Shown here: positions 10,115 to 18,792 of the stretch, one piece after another
Numbering within the stretch: position 1 is the stretch's first letter
How the letters are laid out: the number at the start of each line of letters is the position of its first letter
Assembly (NCBI GenBank): GCA_947631015.1
Contig: CANRJS010000001.1
Location: 31,561 to 95,560 of the forward strand
Direction: 5' to 3'
Length of the DNA stretch: 64,000 nt
DNA from: an uncultured Clostridia bacterium
GTDB lineage: Bacteria > Bacillota > Clostridia > Oscillospirales > JAAYOS01
Notes under the pieces: model-generated
The model's database searches: none
Told to the model about the DNA's origin: nothing
Seen by the model: only the letters and a program-made list of their open reading frames with translations
Position numbers and translations under genes: made by a program

Positions 10115-11800
10115 TTACAAATTCTGTTTGTATCGCTCCGCCGCATCGATGAGCTCCCGCGCGCTTTTGAGGATGGTGTCCGTCACCTCTTCGCCGCCGA
10201 TGATGCGTGCGAGTTCACGTTCGCGTGCCTCGCCGTCGAGATTTGTCACCGACGTGAAGGTGCGGCCGTTCCGCTCGCGCTTCTCGACAAGGAGCTGGCA
10301 GTCCGCCATGGCCGCGAGCTGCGACAGGTGCGACACGCAGAGCACCTGTCTCGTGCGCGCTATCTTTGCGAGCTTTTCCGCGACGCGCTGCGCCGCCCGT
10401 CCGCTCACGCCGGAGTCGACCTCGTCAAATATCAGCGTGGCGACCTCGTCGCCCGACGTCAGCACCGACTTCATCGCAAGCATTATCCTCGACAGCTCGC
10501 CGCCGGACGCTATCCTGCTGAGCGGCTTCGGCTCCTCGCCCGCGTTAGCGGAGATGAGGAAGCGGACGCCGTCGCCGCCGTCCGCGCCGAGGGCGCTCTT
10601 TTCAACCTCGGTGACAAACCGCACTCCCGGCATGTCGAGCTCGCGGAGCTCGCGCTCTATCGCTTCGGCGAGGCGGACGCCCGCCTCGCGGCGCACCGCG
10701 CCGAGCTCATCCGCTATCTTCTCCGCGCGCTTCAGTGTATCCGTTTCGCGCCGGCGGAGCTCCTCAAGCGCTTCCTCCGAAAACTCTATGTCCGAAAGCT
10801 CCGCGCGCCACTTGTCGAGGTCGGAAAGAAGCGTCTCGACCGTGCCGCCGTAGCGGTGTTCGAGCGTGTTTATGACGTCGAGGCGGCTTTCCACCTCGTC
10901 TATTTCCTCCGGCGAGAAGTCGTACTCGCCGCGAAGTCTTCTAAGGTCGTCCGCCGCGTCCTCTGCGGCAAAGCGCAGGTCGCGGAGTTTTGAGGCAAGC
11001 TCCGCGAGGCTCGCGTCTGTCTGCGCGGCTTCGTCTATGCGGCCGGACGCGCTCTCGATAAGCGCAAGCGCGCCGGAGTAGTCCTCGCCGCCGTAGAGCT
11101 CGGAAATACTGTCGTCCACGGCGTCGGAGAGCTTCTGCGCGCTCTGGAGGATCTTCCGCCGCGCAGCAAGCTCCTCCTCCTCTCCCGCTTCGAGCTCCGC
11201 TCCCTCGACGTCCTCTATCCTCCGCCGCAGGAAGTCCGCGCGGAACGCTTTCTCCTCCTCGCCGATGGTGTGCCTTTCTATATCACGGCGTATTTCGCGC
11301 AGTTCGTTCCAGACCGCGCGGTAACTTGAAAGAAGCTCGCCGTCTCCCGCAAATCCGTCGAGGTAGCCGAGGTGCTCGTGCTCGTCGAGCAGACGTCCGC
11401 TGTCGTGCTGACCGTGTATGTTGACAAGGAGCGCACCGAGCTTCTTCAGCGCGGACACGCTCACCGGACGGTCGCCTATCCGGCAGAGGTTACGTCCGTC
11501 CGCCGACAGGCTCCTGCGTATGATGAGCGAGCCGTCCTCGTCCGGCTCGTAGCCGTTTTCCTCGAGCCATTGAAGCACGCTCGGGGCAAGCGGCGAAAAG
11601 CACGCGCTCACGGTGGCGCTCTTCTCGCCGGAGCGTATGAGGTCGCGCGGCATCCTTTCGCCGAGGACGGCGTTTATCGCGTCTATGACGATGCTCTTGC
11701 CCGCGCCGGTCTCGCCGGTGAGGACGCTGAACCGCTCCCCCGGCTCGACCTCCGCGCGCTCCACCACGGCTATGTTTTCGATTTGCAGAAAGAGAAGCAT
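10115..11800 (-). CDS. recN: DNA repair protein RecN
   Basis: ALTGETGAGKSIVIDAI Walker A, SGGELSRIMLAMK signature, FDEVDSGVSGRAAQ Walker B. Confidence 0.96.
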   Translation of the reverse strand: MLLFLQIENIAVVERAEVEPGERFSVLTGETGAGKSIVIDAINAVLGERMPRDLIRSGEKSATVSACFSPLAPSVLQWLEENGYEPDEDGSLIIRRSLSADGRNLCRIGDRPVSVSALKKLGALLVNIHGQHDSGRLLDEHEHLGYLDGFAGDGELLSSYRAVWNELREIRRDIERHTIGEEEKAFRADFLRRRIEDVEGAELEAGEEEELAARRKILQSAQKLSDAVDDSISELYGGEDYSGALALIESASGRIDEAAQTDASLAELASKLRDLRFAAEDAADDLRRLRGEYDFSPEEIDEVESRLDVINTLEHRYGGTVETLLSDLDKWRAELSDIEFSEEALEELRRRETDTLKRAEKIADELGAVRREAGVRLAEAIERELRELDMPGVRFVTEVEKSALGADGGDGVRFLISANAGEEPKPLSRIASGGELSRIMLAMKSVLTSGDEVATLIFDEVDSGVSGRAAQRVAEKLAKIARTRQVLCVSHLSQLAAMADCQLLVEKRERNGRTFTSVTNLDGEARERELARIIGGEEVTDTILKSARELIDAAERYKQNL

Positions 11801-11801
11801 T

Positions 11802-12260
11802 TTAGTCCTCGATAAGTCCGCGCAGCTGCTCGCAGAGTTCGTGTGCCTGTTCTTCGCTTCGTACTATGATAAGCCCCGTGTCGTCACCCGCGAGAGTGCC
11901 GACTATGCCGTCGTACTTCATGCCGTCTACCGCCGCGCACGCCGCGCTGCCGAGGGCGGCCATGGTCTTTATGACGATGATGTTTGCCGCGTAGTCCACG
12001 CCGTAGACGCTCTTGCGGAAGATGTCCTGAAGGCGCTCGTCGCCGGTGGTGCTGTCCGGCCGCTCGTCGGGAAGAACGTACCTGTATCCGAAAGAAGGGG
12101 CGGCCGCCTTCTGCAGCCGCAGCTCCTTGATGTCCCGGGAAATAGTAGCCTGAGACACGTCGTAGCCCGCTTCGCGCAGCATATCGACGAGCTCATCCTG
12201 TGTGCCGACCTTGCTTGTCCTCACAAGCTCGATTATCTTCTCGTGACGTTCCTTTTTCAC
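11802..12260 (-). CDS. argR: Arginine repressor ArgR/AhrC
   Basis: VKKERHEKIIELVRTSKVGTQDELVDMLREAGYDVSQATISRDIKEL; GGAGGTG RBS 8 nt before GTG at 12260. Confidence 0.95.
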   Translation of the reverse strand: MKKERHEKIIELVRTSKVGTQDELVDMLREAGYDVSQATISRDIKELRLQKAAAPSFGYRYVLPDERPDSTTGDERLQDIFRKSVYGVDYAANIIVIKTMAALGSAACAAVDGMKYDGIVGTLAGDDTGLIIVRSEEQAHELCEQLRGLIED

Positions 12261-13108
12261 AGATTGCCCACCTCCGATATTTGTGTCTGCCAAAGTTTCG
12301 TACCAATGATACCATAAAAGTCATAATTTTGCAAGCGTATCAATGTAGTTTTTTTGGCGTATTTGCCGATGAGCACACTGTCTCCCGCTTCGAGCCGCGT
12401 TCCCGTCCTGCCGTCTACCGTCAGGACGGCGCTCTCCGGCGCTTTCAGCCTCACTTCGGAGCAGAGCGGCAGCACGATCGGGCGCGCGTAGGGCGTGTGC
12501 GCGCAGACCGGCGTCAGGACCATGCAGTCGGAGCGCGGGTCGATTATCGGCCCTCCTGCCGAGAGCGAGTACGCCGTCGAACCGGTCGGTGTAGCGGCGA
12601 TGACGCCGTCGCCGCGCAGGACGGCGACGCGGCTCCCTCCGCAGGAGATCTCCACGCGCACCATCCTTCCGAGCTCGCCTGCGGAGATGACTGCGTCGTT
12701 GAGCGCCGCCGCGCGGAAGAACTCCCCGACGCCGCGCTCCGCGCGCACGGAAAGAAGGGCGCGTTCGTCGGTGACGTAACCGCCCTCAAGCACGGTCTCG
12801 AGCGCGGCTTCGTCGGAGGCGTCGAACCCGCTCATAAAGCCTATATTTCCGAGGTTTATCCCGAGTATCGGAACGCCCGCCTCCGCCGCCGGAACGGCGG
12901 CGGAAAGTATAGTCCCGTCCCCGCCAAGCACCGCCGCCATGTCCCGCCCTGAAAGCAGGGAAAGAAGCTCCCCGCGTCCGCAATGCGAGTCGCAGAGCGT
13001 GACGGAGACGCCGAGGCGGCGCGCGATGTGCTCCGCCTTCGCGGCGTACAGAAGGCCGGGGTCGCGCTCGGGGTTCGAGTATATCACTAGAGACTTTACC
13101 GCCGTCAC
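12257..13108 (-). CDS. nadK: NAD(+)/NADH kinase
   Basis: VLGGDGTILSA, GINLGNIGFMSGF, TPTGSTAYSLSAGGPI motifs. Confidence 0.95.
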   Translation of the reverse strand: MTAVKSLVIYSNPERDPGLLYAAKAEHIARRLGVSVTLCDSHCGRGELLSLLSGRDMAAVLGGDGTILSAAVPAAEAGVPILGINLGNIGFMSGFDASDEAALETVLEGGYVTDERALLSVRAERGVGEFFRAAALNDAVISAGELGRMVRVEISCGGSRVAVLRGDGVIAATPTGSTAYSLSAGGPIIDPRSDCMVLTPVCAHTPYARPIVLPLCSEVRLKAPESAVLTVDGRTGTRLEAGDSVLIGKYAKKTTLIRLQNYDFYGIIGTKLWQTQISEVGNL

Positions 13109-13917
13109 CTTTCGCTCTCCCTTCCGTCGAGCGCGGCGTGCGAGTTCTCCACGAGCCGCTTCAGGTCAAAGTCGCCGCTCTCGCCCTCGCATGAGAGGTA
13201 AGCAAGATACTCTATGTTGCCCTCCGGGCCCCGCACAGGAGAGAAGTCCAGCCCCTTCACGGCAAATCCCGCGTCATGAGCGTGAGTGAGGAACGCTTCG
13301 AGGACCTCGAGGTGCGTCTCCGGGTCGCGGACGACGCCCTTCTTTCCCACCTTCTCGCGCCCCGCCTCAAACTGGGGCTTCACGAGCGCGACGACGGTTC
13401 CTCCGTCCCGGAGGAGCGGCTTCACGCACGGAAGGACTATCCTGAGCGAAATAAAGCTCACGTCTATCGACGCGAAGTCGAGCGGTTCGCCTATCATCTC
13501 CGGTGTGACGTTACGGATGTTCGTCCGCTCCATGACGACGACGCGCTCGTCCGTTCGGAGCGACCAAGCGAGCTGTCCGTAGCCGACGTCTATCGCATAG
13601 ACTTTCGCCGCGCCGTTTCGGAGCATACAGTCGGTAAATCCTCCGGTGGATGCGCCGACGTCCGCCGCGCGGACGCCCTCGAGCTTCACAGGGAAGACGG
13701 TGAGCGCCTTTTCGAGCTTCAACCCTCCACGGCTGACGTAAGGTATCGCGCGGCCGCGGAACTCCACCTCCGCGTCCTCCGGCACGGACGCGCCGGCCTT
13801 GTCCACGCGGACGCCCGCGACAAACACCTCGCCGCTCATTATCGCGGCACGGGCGCGCTCGCGGCTCTGAAATATCCCGCGCTCCACGAGGAGCACGTCA
13901 AGCCTCATTTTTGCCAC
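13105..13917 (-). CDS. tlyA: TlyA family rRNA (cytidine-2'-O)-methyltransferase
   Basis: S4-like N-terminus RLDVLLVERGIFQSRERARAAIMSGEV; ADVGASTGGFTDCML. Confidence 0.92.
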   Translation of the reverse strand: MAKMRLDVLLVERGIFQSRERARAAIMSGEVFVAGVRVDKAGASVPEDAEVEFRGRAIPYVSRGGLKLEKALTVFPVKLEGVRAADVGASTGGFTDCMLRNGAAKVYAIDVGYGQLAWSLRTDERVVVMERTNIRNVTPEMIGEPLDFASIDVSFISLRIVLPCVKPLLRDGGTVVALVKPQFEAGREKVGKKGVVRDPETHLEVLEAFLTHAHDAGFAVKGLDFSPVRGPEGNIEYLAYLSCEGESGDFDLKRLVENSHAALDGRESER

Positions 13918-15728
13918 AGCGACACCTCCGCTATGCTACCGGCGTCGATGCCGTAATATTTTTCGAGCTCCGCGACGGGGCCGTGAGTGCAGAACCTGTC
14001 GCCGAGGTCCACAAGCCTTATCCCGAACGTCTCACCGGCGCACGCCGCTTCCGCCGCGAGGCGCTGCCCGGCGGAGCCTGCCTTGACGCAGTCCTCCGCC
14101 ACGACGAGCCGACCCGTCCTCCGCGCGGATGCAAACACCGTTTCGGCGTCGAGCGGCGAGAGAGTATTCAGCTTCACTATCTCGGCGGAGACGCCGCGCT
14201 TTTCGAGGATACCAGCGGCGTCAAGAGCGTTTGTGAGCATGTGTCCGTAGGCGGCTATCGTCACGTCCGAGCCGCTTCTTATGACCTCCGCCGCACCCTC
14301 GGAAACTCCCGTGAACCTGCCCTCGTCCCCACCTCGGGGATAGCGTATCGCGCTCGGCGCGCCGCAGGAGAGCGCGAGGCGCAGATACTCCCGCGTCTCC
14401 GCCGCGTTTGCCGGGCAGTAGATCCGGACTCCCGGAGCCTGCGCGAGAAAGCCGGGGTCGAAGATGCCGTGGTGCGTCGCGCCGTCCTCGCCGACGAGCC
14501 CCGCGCGGTCGACGGCTATGACGACCGGCAGTTTTTGCAGAGCGACGTCGTGCAGCAGCTCGTCATAGCTTCTCTGCGCGAAGGTGGAGTAGACGGCAAA
14601 CACCGGCTTCATCCCCGCAGCCGAGAGCCCCGCTGCCATCGTCATGGCGTGCTCCTCCGCTATGCCCACGTCGAAGAAGCGCTCGGGAAACTCCCGCGCG
14701 AACTTCTCAAGCCCGGTCCCGCTCTCCATTGCCGCCGTGATGGCGCATATTCTGCTGTCCTCACGCGCGAGCTCGACGAGCGCGTCCCCGAACGCGCGGG
14801 AAAAGCTCATCCCCGGCTTTGCGCTGCCCGCCGGAGCGACGCTGTGGTACTTCTCCGGGTCGTTTTCCGCAGGGCCGTATCCCCTGCCCTTGACAGTGAC
14901 CGCGTGTATCAGCACGGGTCCGTCGTAGCTCTTTGAGAGCTCGAGCAGCCGGCAGAGATTTTTCACGTCATGCCCGTCCACCGGGCCGAGGTAGGTAAAT
15001 CCCATGTCCTCGAATATATTCGAGCGGATGATAAGGCTCTTGAGAAACTGCTTGACGCCGTGGACGAAGCGGTACAGGGCGTGTCCAAAGCGTCCCCTGC
15101 TGGTGGCGGCGCGGAATTTGTCCTTCGCGCGCATGTATCCCGGGCGGAGGCGCAGTCTTCCGAGCATCTGCTCCACGCCGCCGACGTTGTGCGCTATCGA
15201 CATCTCGTTGTCGTTCAGTATGACTATGAGGCGCTCGCGGGACTGTCCCGCGTCGGTAAGCGCCTCATATGCAAGTCCGCCGGTGAGAGCCCCGTCGCCG
15301 AGCAGGGCGACAACGTTGCCGTCCTCCCCCTTCAGCGTCCTCGCCCGCGCCATGCCGAGCGCGGCGGACACCGAGGTGGAGGCGTGGCCGGCGCGGAACG
15401 CGTCATGCTCGCTCTCGGCGGGGTCGGGAAAGCCGGAAAGTCCTCCGAAGCGGCGGAGAGTGTCGAAACGCTCGCGGCGTCCTGTGAGGAGCTTATGCGC
15501 GTATGACTGATGGCCTACGTCGTAGACTATCTTGTCCTTCGGGGTCGAAAAAACACGATGAAGAGCAACTATGATCTCCACCGCGCCAAGACTTGAGGCG
15601 AGGTGCCCGCCCGTGCGGAGCACCCCGTCCGTTATTTCACGGCGCAGCTCGGCACAAAGTTCGTCAAGCTGCGCCATATCCAGCTTTTTTACGTCTTCGG
15701 GGGAATGTATCCCTTCGAGGATGGACAC
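13905..15728 (-). CDS. dxs: 1-deoxy-D-xylulose-5-phosphate synthase
   Basis: VYDVGHQSYAHKLLTGR, GDGALTGGLAYEAL, YLGPVDGHD, DRAGLVGEDGATHHG. Confidence 0.96.
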   Translation of the reverse strand: MSILEGIHSPEDVKKLDMAQLDELCAELRREITDGVLRTGGHLASSLGAVEIIVALHRVFSTPKDKIVYDVGHQSYAHKLLTGRRERFDTLRRFGGLSGFPDPAESEHDAFRAGHASTSVSAALGMARARTLKGEDGNVVALLGDGALTGGLAYEALTDAGQSRERLIVILNDNEMSIAHNVGGVEQMLGRLRLRPGYMRAKDKFRAATSRGRFGHALYRFVHGVKQFLKSLIIRSNIFEDMGFTYLGPVDGHDVKNLCRLLELSKSYDGPVLIHAVTVKGRGYGPAENDPEKYHSVAPAGSAKPGMSFSRAFGDALVELAREDSRICAITAAMESGTGLEKFAREFPERFFDVGIAEEHAMTMAAGLSAAGMKPVFAVYSTFAQRSYDELLHDVALQKLPVVIAVDRAGLVGEDGATHHGIFDPGFLAQAPGVRIYCPANAAETREYLRLALSCGAPSAIRYPRGGDEGRFTGVSEGAAEVIRSGSDVTIAAYGHMLTNALDAAGILEKRGVSAEIVKLNTLSPLDAETVFASARRTGRLVVAEDCVKAGSAGQRLAAEAACAGETFGIRLVDLGDRFCTHGPVAELEKYYGIDAGSIAEVSLWQK

Positions 15729-15757
15729 AGAAACACCCCCGTCCCTATGTGTCCGTC

Positions 15758-16390
15758 TTATTTGTGTTTATGTCTTCCGAAGGTGAAGGGACGCTTGACA
15801 AAGTACACAACGCGCCCCGCATAGTGGACTATCATCGTGCTGTAATTTATCGCGAGGCTCTTGCCGACGGCCTTTCCGCCGACCGTGAGGGCGGAGATCA
15901 TTCCGCTCATCAGGAGGCTCACGATAACATTCGGCAGGCTGAAGCTCGCGACAAGACGCGCGGCGATTATGGCGCCTGTAGCGCCGGAGATGATGCCCGA
16001 GATATCTCCCACAACATCGTTGCAGAAGGAGGACACCTTGTCCGCCGACCGCACGAGCGCGAGCGCTTCGCGCGCGCCGCTCACCTTGCGGGCGGCCATG
16101 GAGTTGAGCGGCTTTTCGTCCGCCGCAGTTACCGCAACGCCTATAACGTCAAAAACTATACCGAGCAGTATGAAAAAACCGAGCACACAGAACGCGACTA
16201 TGTCTCCCACCCCGCGCAGAGCTTCGTTTGCGACAAACGACATAGTCATGGATATCGCCATCGTCACAAAGAAAAGGGTTATTATCCAGCGCGGGTTGAA
16301 GTTTTTCTTTGATGACGGCGGCTTCTTTTTCTTGTCGGTAAGCCGCGCGTCGCTTCGTTTCGGTTCGGTGCTACTTCGGTCGCCTTCCAT
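15758..16390 (-). CDS. OapA-like (OLE-associated) small DUF21-like multi-pass membrane protein
   Basis: 210 aa, Lys/Arg-rich N-terminus then several TM segments; DUF21-like VTAADEKPLNSMAARKVSGAREALALVRSADKVSSFCNDVVGDISG; lies between dxs and the ~640-nt RNA interval. Confidence 0.75.
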   Translation of the reverse strand: MEGDRSSTEPKRSDARLTDKKKKPPSSKKNFNPRWIITLFFVTMAISMTMSFVANEALRGVGDIVAFCVLGFFILLGIVFDVIGVAVTAADEKPLNSMAARKVSGAREALALVRSADKVSSFCNDVVGDISGIISGATGAIIAARLVASFSLPNVIVSLLMSGMISALTVGGKAVGKSLAINYSTMIVHYAGRVVYFVKRPFTFGRHKHK

Positions 16391-16455
16391 AAAATATCCG
16401 CTCCTTGAATCAAAAAAGTTACAGGTTCCGTCCCGCCGCAGGGCGGTGGGATACG

Positions 16456-17097
16456 CATAATAAAGTGGCGGCAGCGAAAGTAAATCTTACGGCTTAGGTC
16501 CGGTCTGATTTCCACGGAGGGCTGCCCCGCGTCGCCGCAGGGGGCGGTTTCCCTTTGAAGCCCTCGCCCAAAACGGGTACCGGATTACCACTTAGTCCGT
16601 ACTGCAATCCTCTCGCCGCCCCAGACATAAGTCTCGGACAGCCTAGGTGATTTCCACAGCAGGCAAACCGACTCTTAGCCTCTTTTGCAGGCATGATTTC
16701 TTCGAGCGATAACGAGTCCGCCGCGGCCGGCGTCGAACTCGCCTGATCCCGGATCCGCCATGCCCACTCAAGGCAGGCTACGCTGCACACAGCGCTACAC
16801 GGGCCGCGAACGGCCTTTCGCACCGCAATACAGGTTTCACCCCGCCTCGTACCGATTACCCCGGGGCGCTTTCGCGCGTCCGATAGGAGTACGGCACAAC
16901 AACGGGTCTCCACGGAAACAGGGTCGGGGGATGCATGCCGTTGCAAGCCGCCCTGAAACCTTAACCCCCAGCATCCACCCCAGTCTGGGCGAAAGAAGCA
17001 AACACCAGGGACTTCATCGATGTGCCCTTCAACGGATTTTTAGGCCCGTCCTAGGAGCCGGCTGCTCTGACTAGGATACTGCGCCACCATTATGCAG
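16456..17097 (-). ncRNA. OLE RNA-like large structured non-coding RNA
   Basis: ~640 nt without a plausible CDS; 5' GCATAATGGTGGCGCAG can pair with 3' CTGCCGCCACTTTATTATGC; own sigma-A-type promoter; ispA-RNA-oapA-dxs context. Confidence 0.85.
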
Positions 17098-17103
17098 TTT
17101 CTT

Positions 17104-17132
17104 ATTATAACACAAACCTCCCCTTTATTCAA
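17104..17132 (-). promoter_or_regulatory. SigA-type promoter of the OLE-like RNA
   Basis: On minus strand TTGAAT (17132-17127)-N17-TATAAT (17109-17104), 7-9 nt before the predicted RNA 5' end. Confidence 0.8.
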
Positions 17133-17173
17133 GGGGAGGAATAAATTCTGTTTAACGGATCAAATAGCTGCGG

Positions 17174-17644
17174 TCACATAAAGAAACCCACGGCGACGCC
17201 GAGGAGCATCCCCACGAACACCTGGAGCGGCGTGTGCCCTAGCAGCTCCTTCATCTGCCGTCCGAACAGCTCGGGGGACTGCTTGTCCGCGCTCTGTATC
17301 ATGACGTTGAGGACGTGGGAGTGCTCCCCCGCCGCGCGGCGGACGTTCACCGCGTCAAATATCACGATGAACGCGAATATCGCGGATATGCCGAACTCGA
17401 CGCTCTGTATCCCGGCGACGCGCGCGACTGCGACCGTCGCCGCGCAGACGCAGGCGGAGTGCGAGCTGGGCATCCCGCCCGAGCCGACAAAGAACCGCCT
17501 CCACACGAATTTCTTCAGGCGGAGCGACTCCACTATTACCTTCGTCACCTGACCGATAAGCCATGCCGCGACGGCGGCGTTTATTATCCTGTTGCCGGTG
17601 AGAAAGCTCACCGCCGCTGACAAAGACAGATACGGAATAAACAT
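17174..17644 (-). CDS. Divergent PAP2 family membrane protein (YuiD-like)
   Basis: RFFVGSGGMPSSHSACVCA and FDAVNVRRAAGEHSHVLN motifs. Confidence 0.88.
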   Translation of the reverse strand: MFIPYLSLSAAVSFLTGNRIINAAVAAWLIGQVTKVIVESLRLKKFVWRRFFVGSGGMPSSHSACVCAATVAVARVAGIQSVEFGISAIFAFIVIFDAVNVRRAAGEHSHVLNVMIQSADKQSPELFGRQMKELLGHTPLQVFVGMLLGVAVGFFM

Positions 17645-17668
17645 CTTGTCACCTTCCGAATGTATTGC

Positions 17669-18538
17669 CTAGAAGCTGCGCCGGGTGAGCTCTTCGGCGA
17701 GCGCCGTAAGCTCCTCCGAGCCGGGTATGTCTCTTATCGCGTCCGCCGCCCCGTCGGTGAGGGAACGGATAAGCCTTTCACATTCCTCGCGGCCGAGCTC
17801 TGAGGCAAACGTGCTCTTTCCGCGCCTCGCGTCCGCGCCGGTCGCCTTGCCGAAGCTTTCGGCACTGCCGACGACGTCGAGCAGGTCGTCCATAACCTGG
17901 AACGCGAGGCCAACGCCCTCCGCGTACTTCCGCGCCGCCGCGCGTCCGGCGGCGTCCGCGCCGCCGAGTATCGCGCCCATCTCGCAGGCGGCGGAGATGA
18001 GCGCGCCGGTCTTGAGGCGGCAGGTGGTCTCGAGCCGCTCGCGGGAGGCGCGCCGCGTCTCGTTCTCAAGGTCGAGGAGCTGCCCGCCGCACATCCCCTC
18101 GGGACCGGCGGCGCTCGCCGCGACGCGCAGAGCCTCCAGTCCCACCGACGGACATTCCGCCGCCGCGAGCGCCATCTGCTCGAAGGCAAAGGTCTGGAGC
18201 GCGTCGCCCGCGAGCACGGCGACATTCTCGCCGAACGCTATGTGGCAGGACGGTTTTCCGCGCCGCATATCGTCGTCGTCCATGCAGGGCAGGTCGTCGT
18301 GGATAAGCGAGTAGGCGTGTATGCATTCCAGGGCGCATGCGAATTTCATCGCAAGCTCTTTGTCACCGCCGAACAGCTCGCAGAACTCGAGGAGCATCAC
18401 CGCGCGGAGGCGCTTTCCACCGTTCAGAACGCTGTAACGCATCGCCTCGTACAGGCGCGACATCTCGCCGCCCTCCGGCAGGAGCGCGTCAAGCGCCGCG
18501 CTCACCTCGCGCGCGAGCGCGTCACGGTGCGCGCTCAT
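17669..18538 (-). CDS. ispA: Polyprenyl synthetase (farnesyl/geranyl diphosphate synthase)
   Basis: NGGKRLRAVML, HDDLPCMDDDDMRRGKPSCH (FARM) and FQVMDDLLDV (SARM). Confidence 0.95.
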   Translation of the reverse strand: MSAHRDALAREVSAALDALLPEGGEMSRLYEAMRYSVLNGGKRLRAVMLLEFCELFGGDKELAMKFACALECIHAYSLIHDDLPCMDDDDMRRGKPSCHIAFGENVAVLAGDALQTFAFEQMALAAAECPSVGLEALRVAASAAGPEGMCGGQLLDLENETRRASRERLETTCRLKTGALISAACEMGAILGGADAAGRAAARKYAEGVGLAFQVMDDLLDVVGSAESFGKATGADARRGKSTFASELGREECERLIRSLTDGAADAIRDIPGSEELTALAEELTRRSF

Positions 18539-18786
18539 TCCTCCGCTCCTCCGAACGGCTCGATGACGGGTTCGCCCTCCTCGGACGTTCCGACGAGGAT
18601 GCTCACCTTCGTCTCCGCTTCCTCGAGGATCTTATTGCAGTCCTTGAGGAGCGCCGCGCCCTCCTCGAAGAGCTTCAGCGACTCCTCTATCGGCGTCTCG
18701 CCGTTTTCGAGCAGAGCCGCTATCTCCTCGAGCCTTTTGAGCGACTGTTCAAAGCTCGGTTTCTTCTTTTCCGCCATATATTTCAC
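18535..18786 (-). CDS. xseB: Exodeoxyribonuclease VII small subunit
   Basis: KPSFEQSLKRLEEIAALLENGETPIEESLKLFEEGAALLKDCNKIL. Confidence 0.95.
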   Translation of the reverse strand: MKYMAEKKKPSFEQSLKRLEEIAALLENGETPIEESLKLFEEGAALLKDCNKILEEAETKVSILVGTSEEGEPVIEPFGGAEE

Positions 18787-18792
18787 CTCGAA

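Noticed and set aside
10049-10993. Antisense ORFs over recN and similar long shadow ORFs over tlyA, dxs, lon, recA and cysS
   Set aside because: Mirror the codon bias of well-supported genes on the other strand; none has recognisable domains.
16494-16946. 150-aa and 104-aa ORFs inside the 16456-17097 interval
   Set aside because: No RBS or protein-like composition; the interval is better explained as a structured RNA.
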